Shown: positions 16,269 to 24,916 of the stretch, piece by piece
Layout: every line of letters begins with the position of its first letter
Numbering within the stretch: the first letter of the stretch is position 1
Source: REEB426 sp964551975
Lineage (GTDB): Bacteria; Actinomycetota; Actinomycetes; S36-B12
NCBI GenBank assembly: GCA_964551975.1
Contig: CAZKFI010000007.1
Location: 1-56,234, forward strand
Reading direction: 5' to 3'
Length of the DNA stretch: 56,234 nt
Notes under the pieces: model-generated
The model's input: only the letters and a program-made list of their open reading frames with translations
What the model was told of the DNA's origin: nothing
Databases searched by the model: none
Position numbers and translations under genes: made by a program

Positions 16269-17834
16269 TCAGTCCTGCTCATCGAGTGGGATGTGCCATC
16301 GCACGGTCGTACCCGGTGCTCCTGCCGTTGATTCGACGTCAAATCCCCCTCCCAACCCCACCGCCCGGGCTTGAAGATTTGTTAAACCCGAGGTTCGAAC
16401 CCCAGGGTCGAAGCCAACACCGTCGTCACTGACGGTGATCACCAGTTCGTGCTCGACAACACTTACCGCGACTTCAACGCGCGTTGCCTGCGCATGCTTG
16501 CCCACATTGGTGAGTGCCTCGCGAAGAGTTGCTACCGCCTGCTCGCCTATCTGCGCCGTGACCAAGGAGTCAATTGGTCCGGTGAAGCGCACCGTGGGTG
16601 CCAGACCCCACGCCTGTGCAGCCTGACTCACTTCCTGCATGACGCGCCCACGTAGGGCGATTGCCGGTCCGTCCATTGGTTCTTGTAGCGCGAAGATTGT
16701 CTGTCGGATCTCCTTGACGGTGATATCGAGCTGATCAATTGCGGTGCTGACCCGGTTGGCGGCGCCGAGCGCTGCGGCGTCATTAAGCGTTCGAAGGGAA
16801 CCCTGCAGGAGCATCCCGGTGGCAAACAGCCGCTGGATGACGAGGTCGTGGAGGTCGCGAGCAATGCGGTCACGGTCTTCGAAGACCGCAAGACGTTTCT
16901 GCTCACGCTGAATCTCTGCCAAGACCAAGGTCAATGCAGCCTGTTCGAAGAAGGGCTGTGCGAGTTCTAAATCCGATTCTTGAAAGGGTGCGGCCGCAGC
17001 GGCGCGGGTCAACCTGAGCACACCAACAGTTCGTTCACGAGCCAGCAGCGGTATCTCGATGCTATGCACCGCGGCATTGGCTTCGCCCTGATCAACCGGC
17101 CGGGCGGGGCCCCGCGTACTGGAAACGGCTATGAAACCGTGTTGATGACCTTGATGACGTTCATGACCTTCATCATGTTCATCATGTTCATCGCGCAGTA
17201 GCACCACCGCAGTGTCGGCTTCGAGCAGGGTGAATGAGTTATCGGCCAACACCTGGGCCGCCTCCCTGGCGCTACCCCCACTGAGGACGACGTTGCCCAT
17301 CTGCGTCACCATTTCCTGCCAGAGTTCCCTCCGGCGACTGCGCTCGAACATTCTTGCGTTTTCAATCGCAGCGGCGGCGGCGGCCGCGAGCGTGGTCACC
17401 GTGCGTTCATCGTCTACCGTGAACTGCGCTCCGCCCTCCTTCTGGGTCAGATACAGGTTGCCGAACACCGCTCCCCGAATGAGGACGGGGACCCCAAGAA
17501 AGGTCCTCATCGGTGGGTGCCCGGACGGAAATCCCACGGCCTGAGGGTGTCGGCTGAGATCCTCGATGCGCAGGGGTTGCGGGTCTTTGATGAGTAGACC
17601 GAGTACTCCTTGGCCGACAGGCGGATGCGGCAGTGTGGCAACTGTGGTCTCGTCCATGCCTACGTGAATGAACTGCTCGATCCCATGCGGTCCAAGGACG
17701 CCTAGTGCTGCGTATCGCGCACGGACGAGGTCAGCGGCAGACTGCACGATGCGCAGCAATGTCGCGTGCAACTCAAGACCTGCTGCAACGGAGATTACGG
17801 CGGAAAAGAGCCCCCGATCCCGCTCGTCCAGCAT
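16269..17834 (-). CDS. DosS/DevS-like GAF-GAF histidine kinase
   Basis: A 521-residue soluble sensor kinase. The first GAF domain (about 20-165) keeps GFPSGHPPMRTFLGVPV with H106 at the position of the haem ligand His149 of M. tuberculosis DosS, and Y128 at the position of its Tyr171. The counterpart of DosS Glu87 is Gly. The second GAF domain (about 185-310) holds a His/Asp-rich insertion at 215-232. The HisKA_3 domain carries the phospho-acceptor H329 in DRIARDLHD, and the ATPase shows DDGVGFDP. These features support a haem-based oxygen or redox sensor. The gene faces its probable response regulator tail to tail, 16 bases apart. Confidence 0.85.
   Translation of the reverse strand: MLDERDRGLFSAVISVAAGLELHATLLRIVQSAADLVRARYAALGVLGPHGIEQFIHVGMDETTVATLPHPPVGQGVLGLLIKDPQPLRIEDLSRHPQAVGFPSGHPPMRTFLGVPVLIRGAVFGNLYLTQKEGGAQFTVDDERTVTTLAAAAAAAIENARMFERSRRRELWQEMVTQMGNVVLSGGSAREAAQVLADNSFTLLEADTAVVLLRDEHDEHDEGHERHQGHQHGFIAVSSTRGPARPVDQGEANAAVHSIEIPLLARERTVGVLRLTRAAAAAPFQESDLELAQPFFEQAALTLVLAEIQREQKRLAVFEDRDRIARDLHDLVIQRLFATGMLLQGSLRTLNDAAALGAANRVSTAIDQLDITVKEIRQTIFALQEPMDGPAIALRGRVMQEVSQAAQAWGLAPTVRFTGPIDSLVTAQIGEQAVATLREALTNVGKHAQATRVEVAVSVVEHELVITVSDDGVGFDPGVRTSGLTNLQARAVGLGGGFDVESTAGAPGTTVRWHIPLDEQD
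17142..17194. repeat. 9-bp repeat array encoding the His-rich insertion of the sensor kinase
   Basis: Repeated plus-strand words TTGATGACC, TTCATGACC and TTCATCATG encode HDEHDEGHERHQGHQH-type sequence in the second GAF domain. The array is in frame and looks like a recent local expansion. Confidence 0.65.
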
Positions 17835-17906
17835 GCCTCATCTTCACGCATCGCTACACCGGATGCCCGGTCAGAAGGTGAATTTGATCAGTGCAAGGAT
17901 CAGGCA

Positions 17907-18902
17907 GTGCCAGCACAGCAGACGACGCGTACCTGGGTTGCGCTGATCATCGTCTGGATCGTCTGGGGATCGACCTACCTTGGCATCGCAGTCACGGTAG
18001 CCACGATGCCCCCGCTGCTGAGCAATGCGTTGCGCTTCTTTGCAGCGGGGTTGATTCTCGCCACCTTCCTCACACTGGTGCGCGGTCCAGGAGCACTTCG
18101 TATCACGCGCACGCAGTTGGCTTACTCAGCACTGATGGGATGCGCACTGCTCGGCGTGGGTATTGGCACGCTCGCTCTAGCTGAGCGGTACCTGCCATCC
18201 GGTATCGCTGCGCTGATCATCGCCATCATGCCGCTGTGGATCGTCATTTTGCGCGCGAGCTCAGGTGATCGTCCCTCCCGGCTGACCCTGCTTGGGGTGG
18301 CGATCGGCATGGGTGGCCTCGCGCTGATGATGCTGCCGGGCGGTACGACTCCGGTGACCGGGACCGCGCAGGATCTGCTCATCTGGTCTCTGGCGATGGT
18401 TGCATCCAGCTTTTGCTGGGCGTTCTTCTCCTGGCGTTCTGTGCGGTTTCCGCTACCCAAAGATGCCCTGGTCACCACCACCTACGAACTCCTCGCAGCA
18501 GGTTTCATGCTGCTCGGCGTCGGTGCTATCACCGGGGAGCAATTGGACCTGACCGCAGCGAGCCTGCCCTCGTTGGCTGGTTGGTCGTGGCTCGTCCTCG
18601 CCTCAGTGGTGGCCTACACCTGCTACAGCTGGCTGATCGCCCACGCGCCGCTCTCACTGGTATCGACCTACGCCTACGTGAACCCTGGGGTGGCCGTACT
18701 GCTCGGCTGGCTCATCCTGCGTGAGCCGATTACCTCAGACGTCGTGCTCGGCCTGACGTTGGTCCTTTCCGGTGTCATCCTCGTAACGCAAGGTGAGCGT
18801 GCCCGGCCAGGAAATCCGCAGCCACCGCCAGTAGCCGATCGTTCGACTCCGTCTCCACAATCGACACTCGAACACCCTCACCCGGGAAAGGCCTTACCGT
18901 GA
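17907..18902 (+). CDS. EamA/DMT-family exporter
   Basis: A 331-residue membrane transporter with ten predicted helices in two EamA halves. The first begins WVALIIVWIVWGSTYLGIA and the second follows the midpoint near WAFFSWRS. Members export amino acids, nucleosides or other metabolites; the substrate here is unknown. The start is GTG 17907 with AAGG upstream; the longer frame to 17766 lies over the divergent kinase gene. The helices end near residue 290. The last 40 Pro-rich residues are encoded opposite the 3' end of the convergent hisC-like gene, a 128-base overlap. Confidence 0.82.
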   Translation: MPAQQTTRTWVALIIVWIVWGSTYLGIAVTVATMPPLLSNALRFFAAGLILATFLTLVRGPGALRITRTQLAYSALMGCALLGVGIGTLALAERYLPSGIAALIIAIMPLWIVILRASSGDRPSRLTLLGVAIGMGGLALMMLPGGTTPVTGTAQDLLIWSLAMVASSFCWAFFSWRSVRFPLPKDALVTTTYELLAAGFMLLGVGAITGEQLDLTAASLPSLAGWSWLVLASVVAYTCYSWLIAHAPLSLVSTYAYVNPGVAVLLGWLILREPITSDVVLGLTLVLSGVILVTQGERARPGNPQPPPVADRSTPSPQSTLEHPHPGKALP

Positions 18903-19884
18903 TCCCCGCAGCCTCACAGGCCTGAGCGAACGGCACCGACAGTTCTCCGAGTCGAAACCAGATGAAGTTCGCCTGCGTTGCGTGTAGCGGCCACCCTTGA
19001 TTGACCAGTGCCTGCCAGATGCGTTCACGTTCAGTCGCTAGCGCTTGAACGCGTGCGAAGAGTTCCCCTTCACGTTCCAGCGAAGCTAGCGCAGCCTCCT
19101 CAGCGATACTCGAGACTCCGAAGGGTAAAGCGAACTTGCGCATTGCCTCAATAACAGCGGGGGCGGCAACGCTGAACCCCACACGAAGGCCAGCCAGCCC
19201 GTACGCCTTGGAGAACGTTCGCAAGACCACCACATTGGCGCGTTGCTTGGCAATGTCGATGCCGTCAGGGATGGCCGGATCAGTCACGAATTCCCGGTAC
19301 GCCTCGTCGATCACCACGATGACGTCTTCGGGCACCTGATCGAGGAGCCAGTCCATCTCCAGCGCCGTGATCGCTTGACCTGTTGGGTTGTTGGGTGTGC
19401 AGCAGAAGATCACCCGCGTTCGGTCGGTGACCGCTGCTGCCATCGCCTCGACATCGTGGCTCTCGTCGGCCCGCAGGGGAACCTGCACACTCACCGCGTG
19501 GGACATCCGGGTCCAAATGGGATACGACTCAAAACTGCGCCAGGCATAGATGACTTCATCACCAGGATGAGTCGCGGCCTGGATGATCTGACCGCACAGC
19601 GCAACACTGCCGGTCCCTAAGCCGATGCGATCAGGGGGCAGGTCGAATTTCAAAGCCAGCGCCTCGACCAGCCTGGTGGAGAACGGATCTGGATAGCGCT
19701 GCATGGTCGCAGCCGAGGAGGCGATGGCTTCGAGGACGCCAGGCAGCGGGGGGTACGGGTTCTCGTTGCTCGACGCCTTGTAGACGACGATGTCCTCGCG
19801 CGGGATCGGCCGTTGCCCCGCCTTGTAACTGGGGATCAGATCAAGGTCGGAGCGCAAACGCGGTAGGCCGGAAGTTGATGCCAC
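18775..19884 (-). CDS. HisC-type aminotransferase (histidinol-phosphate or aromatic)
   Basis: A 369-residue fold-type I PLP enzyme. The PLP lysine is K226 in RTFSKAYGLAGLRVGF, and other anchors are CTPNNPTG and VIDEAYREF. The family converts imidazole acetol phosphate and glutamate to histidinol phosphate, or transaminates aromatic amino acids (the Pat/HisC2 branch). No other his gene is near, which favours the aromatic branch, but this is inference. Its 3' end overlaps the convergent EamA gene by 128 bases. The start ATG 19884 has no strong ribosome binding site. Confidence 0.85.
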   Translation of the reverse strand: MASTSGLPRLRSDLDLIPSYKAGQRPIPREDIVVYKASSNENPYPPLPGVLEAIASSAATMQRYPDPFSTRLVEALALKFDLPPDRIGLGTGSVALCGQIIQAATHPGDEVIYAWRSFESYPIWTRMSHAVSVQVPLRADESHDVEAMAAAVTDRTRVIFCCTPNNPTGQAITALEMDWLLDQVPEDVIVVIDEAYREFVTDPAIPDGIDIAKQRANVVVLRTFSKAYGLAGLRVGFSVAAPAVIEAMRKFALPFGVSSIAEEAALASLEREGELFARVQALATERERIWQALVNQGWPLHATQANFIWFRLGELSVPFAQACEAAGITVRPFPGEGVRVSIVETESNDRLLAVAADFLAGHAHLALRG

Positions 19885-19910
19885 CGGGCCAGGCTACGTC
19901 GTCACGGATA

Positions 19911-19940
19911 ACCCTGCCCCTCTTAACCCTGCCCCTCTCA
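19911..19940. repeat. Two direct 15-bp repeats upstream of hisC-like gene
   Basis: ACCCTGCCCCTCTTA is followed directly by ACCCTGCCCCTCTCA, differing at one base. The pair lies outside any gene, between the divergent hisC-like and glycosidase genes. Confidence 0.75.
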
Positions 19941-19983
19941 GTTATCGCCCTCCCCTGACTGAGGCCCTCATGCCACACAACTG

Positions 19984-20031
19984 TCACAAGTGATACATCT
20001 AATAAACACAGGTCACACCCCCCTGTGTGAC
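19984..20031. promoter_or_regulatory. Two inverted repeats upstream of the secreted glycosidase
   Basis: TCAC-AA-GTGA occurs at 19984-19993, and GTCACAC-N6-GTGTGAC with 7-base arms at 20012-20031, separated by an AT-rich stretch containing TAATAA. Both share the GTCAC/GTGA theme. They are 41 or more bases before the glycosidase ATG and could be operators or a promoter element for it or for the divergent gene. Confidence 0.4.
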
Positions 20032-20071
20032 GTGGGCGTGAGCATTCCGTCAGGGATGCCATGATGGGAGC

Positions 20072-21346
20072 ATGATCAAACGCCCCCTTGCTGCGGCACT
20101 TGCTGCCCTGTCCCTCTCCGGTGCCCTCATCGCATCACTAGTGACTGCGTCGCCGGCATCGGCCCGACCAATGAAGCCCGGGGATCCAGTCCCCAGTGGC
20201 ACTGTCATCCCGTCGGCCATGTTCGGCCAGCACGTGATGAACCTTGAGTACGGCAACTGGCCGACTATCCCCATCGGTTCCGTTCGACTCTGGGATAACC
20301 AGACGAGCTGGAGCAGTATCGAGAAGTCGCAAGGAAACTTCGACTGGACCAATCTCGATACCGCAGTTGCCACCGCCCAGAAGAACGGCGTGAACGACTT
20401 CCTGATGGTGCTCGCCGGCACTCCCACCTGGGCGACCGATGATCCGTCCGCCGGTGGAGTGGCTGGAGTCCTTCCCGGCGCTGCAGGCATGCCGCGCGAC
20501 TTCAGTTGGTGGGACAACTGGGTGACGCAGGTGGCGACCCGCTACAAGGGCAAGATCAACAACTACCAGGTCTGGAATGAAGCCAACCTGAGCACCTTCT
20601 CCACTGGAAGCCCGGAGGAGATGGCTGATCTCACCGAGCGCGCCTACCGGATCATCAAGCGAATCGATCCCAGTGCAACCGTCGTAGCGCCGAGCACCGG
20701 CACACGCCTCGGTGGGCCATTCAAGAAGTTCTATGAGCCGTACCTGAGGGCGTTGAAGGCCCGCGGCTGGCCGATTGACGTGTTTGCCGCACACACCTAC
20801 CCGAGCGCGCTCGGGCAGACCAAGGATCGCGCCAAGCTCGCCAACGATTACACCAAGATGTTGCGCTCAGTGGGTGCGCCAGACAAGCCGATCTGGGATA
20901 CCGAGAACAACTTCGGCCTAGCCGGGCCGGGCTCTGCCAACCCCGAGCAGGACATCGAGGGCCTGACGGCTGCCGACTGGGTTGCCGAGACCTACCTTGA
21001 TGCCCTTCGCCTCGGATTCAGCCGGGTCTACTGGTACCGCTGGACCACTGGGTACGACGACATGTGGGGTATCCAGATGTACAACGGCACCCCAGGAGCT
21101 ATCGCATTCAAGACCCTCGAGGACTGGATCGTTGGCGCCACCTACAAGGGCTGCTCCAGCAAGAAGGATGCAGTGACCTGCAACTTCTCTAAGAACGGTG
21201 CCAACTTCCGGGTGGTCTACTCCGCGACCAATAGCCCCAAGTCGTTCCCGGTCAGCGGGGCAGCGCAGGTCTGCAAGTTGGACGGCACCTGCTCGGCGCC
21301 TTCGGGTGGAACCGTCTCAACAACCGGGCCGATCAAGCTCGGATAG
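20072..21346 (+). CDS. Secreted clan GH-A glycoside hydrolase-like protein
   Basis: A 424-residue exported protein. The signal peptide is cleaved near SPASA before RP (residue 31). The TIM-barrel body keeps two glutamates in clan GH-A positions: E170 in YQVWNEAN (acid/base) and E278 in IWDTENNFG (nucleophile). It resembles GH5/GH39/GH10-type enzymes, but no one family is certain. The last 70 residues hold Cys residues (KGCSSKK, VTCNF, VCKLDGTC) and may form a small beta domain. GGGAG precedes the ATG. A strong terminator follows. The gene is monocistronic and has no polysaccharide-utilisation neighbours, so the substrate is unknown. Confidence 0.75.
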   Translation: MIKRPLAAALAALSLSGALIASLVTASPASARPMKPGDPVPSGTVIPSAMFGQHVMNLEYGNWPTIPIGSVRLWDNQTSWSSIEKSQGNFDWTNLDTAVATAQKNGVNDFLMVLAGTPTWATDDPSAGGVAGVLPGAAGMPRDFSWWDNWVTQVATRYKGKINNYQVWNEANLSTFSTGSPEEMADLTERAYRIIKRIDPSATVVAPSTGTRLGGPFKKFYEPYLRALKARGWPIDVFAAHTYPSALGQTKDRAKLANDYTKMLRSVGAPDKPIWDTENNFGLAGPGSANPEQDIEGLTAADWVAETYLDALRLGFSRVYWYRWTTGYDDMWGIQMYNGTPGAIAFKTLEDWIVGATYKGCSSKKDAVTCNFSKNGANFRVVYSATNSPKSFPVSGAAQVCKLDGTCSAPSGGTVSTTGPIKLG

Positions 21347-21386
21347 ATGATTCACTGAGGTCCCCACAAGGGACACGATCAACTAG

Positions 21387-21425
21387 CGGTGAGGGGCTGC
21401 GGGAATTTCCCGCAGCCCCTCACCG
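21387..21425. terminator. Strong bidirectional hairpin terminator
   Basis: A perfect inverted repeat with 19-base arms (CGGTGAGGGGCTGCGGGAA and its complement) is separated by one base. It lies between the convergent glycosidase and class III aminotransferase genes and can end transcription from both sides. There is no long T-tract, as is usual in actinobacteria. Confidence 0.85.
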
Positions 21426-21468
21426 TATTCGTTTCCTGCCTACACCAGCGATGTGCAGGCACGACTTT

Positions 21469-22836
21469 CTAGTGCGTCGTAATGCGCGTGACAGCCTCGG
21501 CGAACAAGGCTGAGTGCAGGTCAGCATCTGCCCTTGTCGTGACCGGACACATCAATGCCATGTTGTGAAATGGCGTCATCAGGACACCTCGGTTCGCCAT
21601 AAACAGATGCAGGTACTCATCGAGTTCGTCATCACCGGCCAATGCCGATTCACTGCCTGTCCGTGGAGTCGGCTGAGTGAAGCGGTATTCCGTGCGGGCC
21701 CCTAGCTGTGCCGCCGACCAGGGAACACCAGTGCTCGCAAGTACCGCTTCGACCCCCTGATGGAAGTGCGTAGCGACATCGATCATGTGGGTGAACGCGG
21801 CGTCGGTGAGTACCTGCTCCAAGGTTGCGCGCATGGCAGCCGTTGACAACACGTTGCCCGCAAGCGTGCCGCCCACCCCGCCAACATCGACCAAATCCGC
21901 ATCACGAAACGCCTGAACACGATCTGCCAACTCGTGCGTCAGGCCGTACGCACCTGACGGAATCCCGCCACCGATGCTCTTGCCAATGACGAACAGGTCT
22001 GGACGCAGGTCCCAGGCACGCGTGCAGCCCCCGGGCCCAGCCGAGATTGTGTGGGTTTCGTCAATGATGAGTAGCGCGCCGTACTCGTCACATAACCGAC
22101 GGACACCTTCGAGGAAACCCGCTTCCGGTAGGACAATGCCGATGTTGGTTAAGGCGGGTTCAGTGATGACTGCCGCGACATCTCCGTGTCGTAAGGCTCG
22201 CTCAACGGATTCCAAGTCGTTGAACTCTGCCACACGAGTGGTCTCGGCGATGTCGATCGGTGGGCCGACATTCCCGCCACGTGGAACCGAGGATCCTCCG
22301 GGGCCAGTGACGACAAAGGTCTCATCAACCGATCCGTGATAGCAGTACGAGAACGCCAGAACCTTGGACCTGCCGGTGACCAGTCGGGCGATGCGCAGCG
22401 CCCAACGGTTGGCGTCGGTCGCTGTGAGACTGAACGACCACAGAGGCAACCCGAATCGGCGGGTCAGGTCCGCAGCTACCCACTCGGCATCCTCGCTCGG
22501 CATCATCGTTGTGATACCGCCGGCCTCCTCGATTCGCCGGCGAACGGCCGCCACAGTGGCAGCAGGCGAATGACCTGCCATTGCACCCGTGTCACCGAGT
22601 GCGAAATCGACATACTCGTGACCGTCGATGTCGATAATCCGATTACCGTGCGCCTGGTCCAGATAGAGCGGGAATCCCCCGGACCACTTGTTCATCCACG
22701 TCATCGGCACACGACCGAAGAGGTGGTCGGCAGCCTGATAGGCCGCCGCGGACCGTGGGTTGCGTGCCCGGTAGGTATTCCGCTCCTCCTGCAGGGCCAC
22801 CTGCAGGTGCGCACGGTTCACAACATCGTCAGTCAC
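21469..22836 (-). CDS. Class III (glutamate-1-semialdehyde aminomutase-like) aminotransferase
   Basis: A 455-residue PLP enzyme of the class III group close to HemL. The PLP lysine is K286 in VIGKSIGGGIPSGAYG, the cofactor aspartate lies in LLIIDETHT, and the tail matches the family. The segment that in HemL reads SGTEA is here TATDA (138-142). HemL proper serves porphyrin synthesis, but this variant and the lack of hem neighbours point to another amino-group transfer. The start is GTG 22836 with GGAG 5 bases upstream. It is divergent from the small membrane protein gene across about 35 bases. Confidence 0.8.
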   Translation of the reverse strand: MTDDVVNRAHLQVALQEERNTYRARNPRSAAAYQAADHLFGRVPMTWMNKWSGGFPLYLDQAHGNRIIDIDGHEYVDFALGDTGAMAGHSPAATVAAVRRRIEEAGGITTMMPSEDAEWVAADLTRRFGLPLWSFSLTATDANRWALRIARLVTGRSKVLAFSYCYHGSVDETFVVTGPGGSSVPRGGNVGPPIDIAETTRVAEFNDLESVERALRHGDVAAVITEPALTNIGIVLPEAGFLEGVRRLCDEYGALLIIDETHTISAGPGGCTRAWDLRPDLFVIGKSIGGGIPSGAYGLTHELADRVQAFRDADLVDVGGVGGTLAGNVLSTAAMRATLEQVLTDAAFTHMIDVATHFHQGVEAVLASTGVPWSAAQLGARTEYRFTQPTPRTGSESALAGDDELDEYLHLFMANRGVLMTPFHNMALMCPVTTRADADLHSALFAEAVTRITTH

Positions 22837-22871
22837 ACAGACTCCTTTCCTGTGGATGGCAGGCTAGCGTG

Positions 22872-23441
22872 ATGAATTCCATCTCCCCATCGAACAGCGG
22901 ACAGGACTTCGAGCGCCTCACGCTCGGAGCCGCCGCTCTACGACCAAACCCTCGAATCCTCGTCTACGGGACCTTGATCCAACTCGTCGCACTGGTCCTT
23001 GCCAGCGACTCCGTAACCGCTGCGTTGGTGAGCGACCAACGTATGAACTTCGCAGCCTGGTGGGACATCACCTTGATCGCAGTGTTCCCGCTTGTTGCCG
23101 TCGCAGTCGCACACGGCTTCTCTGAGGCTCTTGACCTTCAAGTTCGTGAGCGTCGCAGACTCACCTGGAGTGATCGGTCGGACATTGCACTAGCAAATGT
23201 GCAATTTCTCTACATCGCAATCTTTCCGAGTCTGCTGCTGCTCCCGGGGCTCGTGCAACGCTGGCTGGTCACGGACGCGTTGGATCTCCTGCTGGCCTGC
23301 GGCGTGCTGTCACTATTTGGCTGGGGAATCTTGGTTGCCCGCACCGCTGGTATGACTATCCCGCGTCAACTGTGGTACGGCCTGAGTTATCTCGTTCTTG
23401 GTCTCGGTGTCGTTGCCCTCGAGATCTTCGCTATGCACTAA
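22872..23441 (+). CDS. Hypothetical four-helix membrane protein
   Basis: A 189-residue protein from ATG 22872 (GTG 22869 is an alternative). Four hydrophobic segments are visible: LVYGTLIQLVALVLASDSV, ITLIAVFPLVAVAVAHGF, FLYIAIFPSLLLLPGLV with a second part LLLACGVLSLFGWGILV, and LSYLVLGLGVVALEIFAMH. The N-terminus is polar. The layout resembles a hydrogenase-4 HyfE or respiratory-subunit-like small membrane protein, but no family is recognised. It is divergent from the class III aminotransferase and convergent with dnaB. Confidence 0.6.
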   Translation: MNSISPSNSGQDFERLTLGAAALRPNPRILVYGTLIQLVALVLASDSVTAALVSDQRMNFAAWWDITLIAVFPLVAVAVAHGFSEALDLQVRERRRLTWSDRSDIALANVQFLYIAIFPSLLLLPGLVQRWLVTDALDLLLACGVLSLFGWGILVARTAGMTIPRQLWYGLSYLVLGLGVVALEIFAMH

Positions 23442-23557
23442 CCGAGCAAGACACTCTCGGGCATCCCAGTCCAAGCGCGAGTCGTTTGGTGAGGTCGATC
23501 AGACGCTGGACAATCTGTCCGACACCGCTTGGCTGATCACAGGTGCTCCCCTGCAAC

Positions 23558-24916
23558 TCAGGTTTGAGCCATGTCAACGAATCGGCTGTAGTGACCCTGG
23601 AAGGCAACTTTCACCACGCTCGTGGGCCCATTGCGGTGCTTAGCCACGATGAAATCTGCCTCGCCTAAGCGCGGCGAGTCACGGTCATAGGCATCCTCGC
23701 GGTGCAACAGGATCACCATGTCCGCGTCCTGCTCCAACGATCCAGACTCACGAAGATCGGCAAGCATCGGACGCTTGTCCTGCCGCTGCTCAGGGCCGCG
23801 ATTCAACTGGCTAATGGCGACCACGGGAACCTCGAGTTCCTTTGCCAGGAGTTTTAGCGAGCGGGAGAACTCGGAAACCTCCTGCTGGCGACTCTCCACC
23901 CGCTTCCCGCTGGTCATCAGCTGCAGGTAGTCCACTACAACGAGGCGCAGGTCGTGGCGCTGCTTTAGGCGACGGCACTTGGCACGGATTTCCATCAGGG
24001 TCATGTTCGGTGAGTCATCGATAAACAGTGGTGCTTCGCTGACCACGCCCATCTTGGTTGCCAGTCGCGTCCAGTCCGCATCACTCATCGTTCCCGAACG
24101 CATGTTGTGCAGGGGAACCTGGGCCTCCGCGGACAGCAAGCGCATGACGATCTCATTGCGGCTCATTTCCAGTGAGAAGATCACACTGGTCAAGCCGTGA
24201 CGGATCGCCGCAGAACGACAAAAGTCAACACCGAGCGTGGACTTACCTAAGGATGGCCGGGCTGCCACGATGATGAGTTGGCCGGGATGTAGACCATTGG
24301 TCAGTGAATCGAGGTCAACAAAACCGGTGGGTACGCCCACCATCTCGCCACCACGATTGGCGATGGCCTCGATCTCGTTGAGGGTGCCGCCCATGATGTC
24401 GCGTAGTGGTTGGTAGTCCTCGCTCAGGCGTCGCTCGGTGACCTCGTAGACCTCGGCCTGGGCACGATCAACGGTGTCGTCAATATCCCCGGTACCGGCG
24501 TAGCCCATTTGGGTGATGCGGGTACCGGCCTCCACGAGACGTCGCAGGATGGCCTGCTCTCGGACAATCCGGCCGTAGTAGTTGGCATTGGCCGCGGTTG
24601 GCACCATGGAGACCAGGGTGTGCAGGTAGGTCGTTCCCCCGATGCGCCCGATCTCCCCGGCTTTGGTCAACTCGGCTGCAACAGTGACCGCGTCTGCGGG
24701 TTCACCTCGTGAGTACAGGTCAATCACCGCGTCAAAAATGGTCTCGTGCGCCGGGCGGTAAAAATCCTGCCCGCGCAGGGTTTCGACGACGTCCGCGATG
24801 GCGTCTTTACTCAGCAGCATGGCCCCAAGGACAGACTGCTCAGCAGCGATGTCATTAGGTGGCACTCGGTCAAACCCAGGCTGGTTATTGGGCAGGGGTA
24901 GTTCGGTGACGCTCAC
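23558..24916 (-). CDS. dnaB: Replicative DNA helicase DnaB
   Basis: A 452-residue hexameric helicase that unwinds DNA at the fork. The N-terminal DnaB domain begins PPNDIAAEQSVLGAMLLS. The RecA-like domain holds Walker A ARPSLGKST (219-227) and the Walker B region LRLVVVDYLQLM, and ends with the arginine-finger region KHRNGPT. Length and sequence are continuous, so no intein is present, unlike many actinobacterial dnaB genes. The start is GTG 24916 with AAGGAGGGG; the upstream part of the open frame is not credible. It follows the ribosomal operon with rplI, as in other actinobacteria, but here a CPA2 antiporter and other genes intervene. Confidence 0.96.
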   Translation of the reverse strand: MSVTELPLPNNQPGFDRVPPNDIAAEQSVLGAMLLSKDAIADVVETLRGQDFYRPAHETIFDAVIDLYSRGEPADAVTVAAELTKAGEIGRIGGTTYLHTLVSMVPTAANANYYGRIVREQAILRRLVEAGTRITQMGYAGTGDIDDTVDRAQAEVYEVTERRLSEDYQPLRDIMGGTLNEIEAIANRGGEMVGVPTGFVDLDSLTNGLHPGQLIIVAARPSLGKSTLGVDFCRSAAIRHGLTSVIFSLEMSRNEIVMRLLSAEAQVPLHNMRSGTMSDADWTRLATKMGVVSEAPLFIDDSPNMTLMEIRAKCRRLKQRHDLRLVVVDYLQLMTSGKRVESRQQEVSEFSRSLKLLAKELEVPVVAISQLNRGPEQRQDKRPMLADLRESGSLEQDADMVILLHREDAYDRDSPRLGEADFIVAKHRNGPTSVVKVAFQGHYSRFVDMAQT

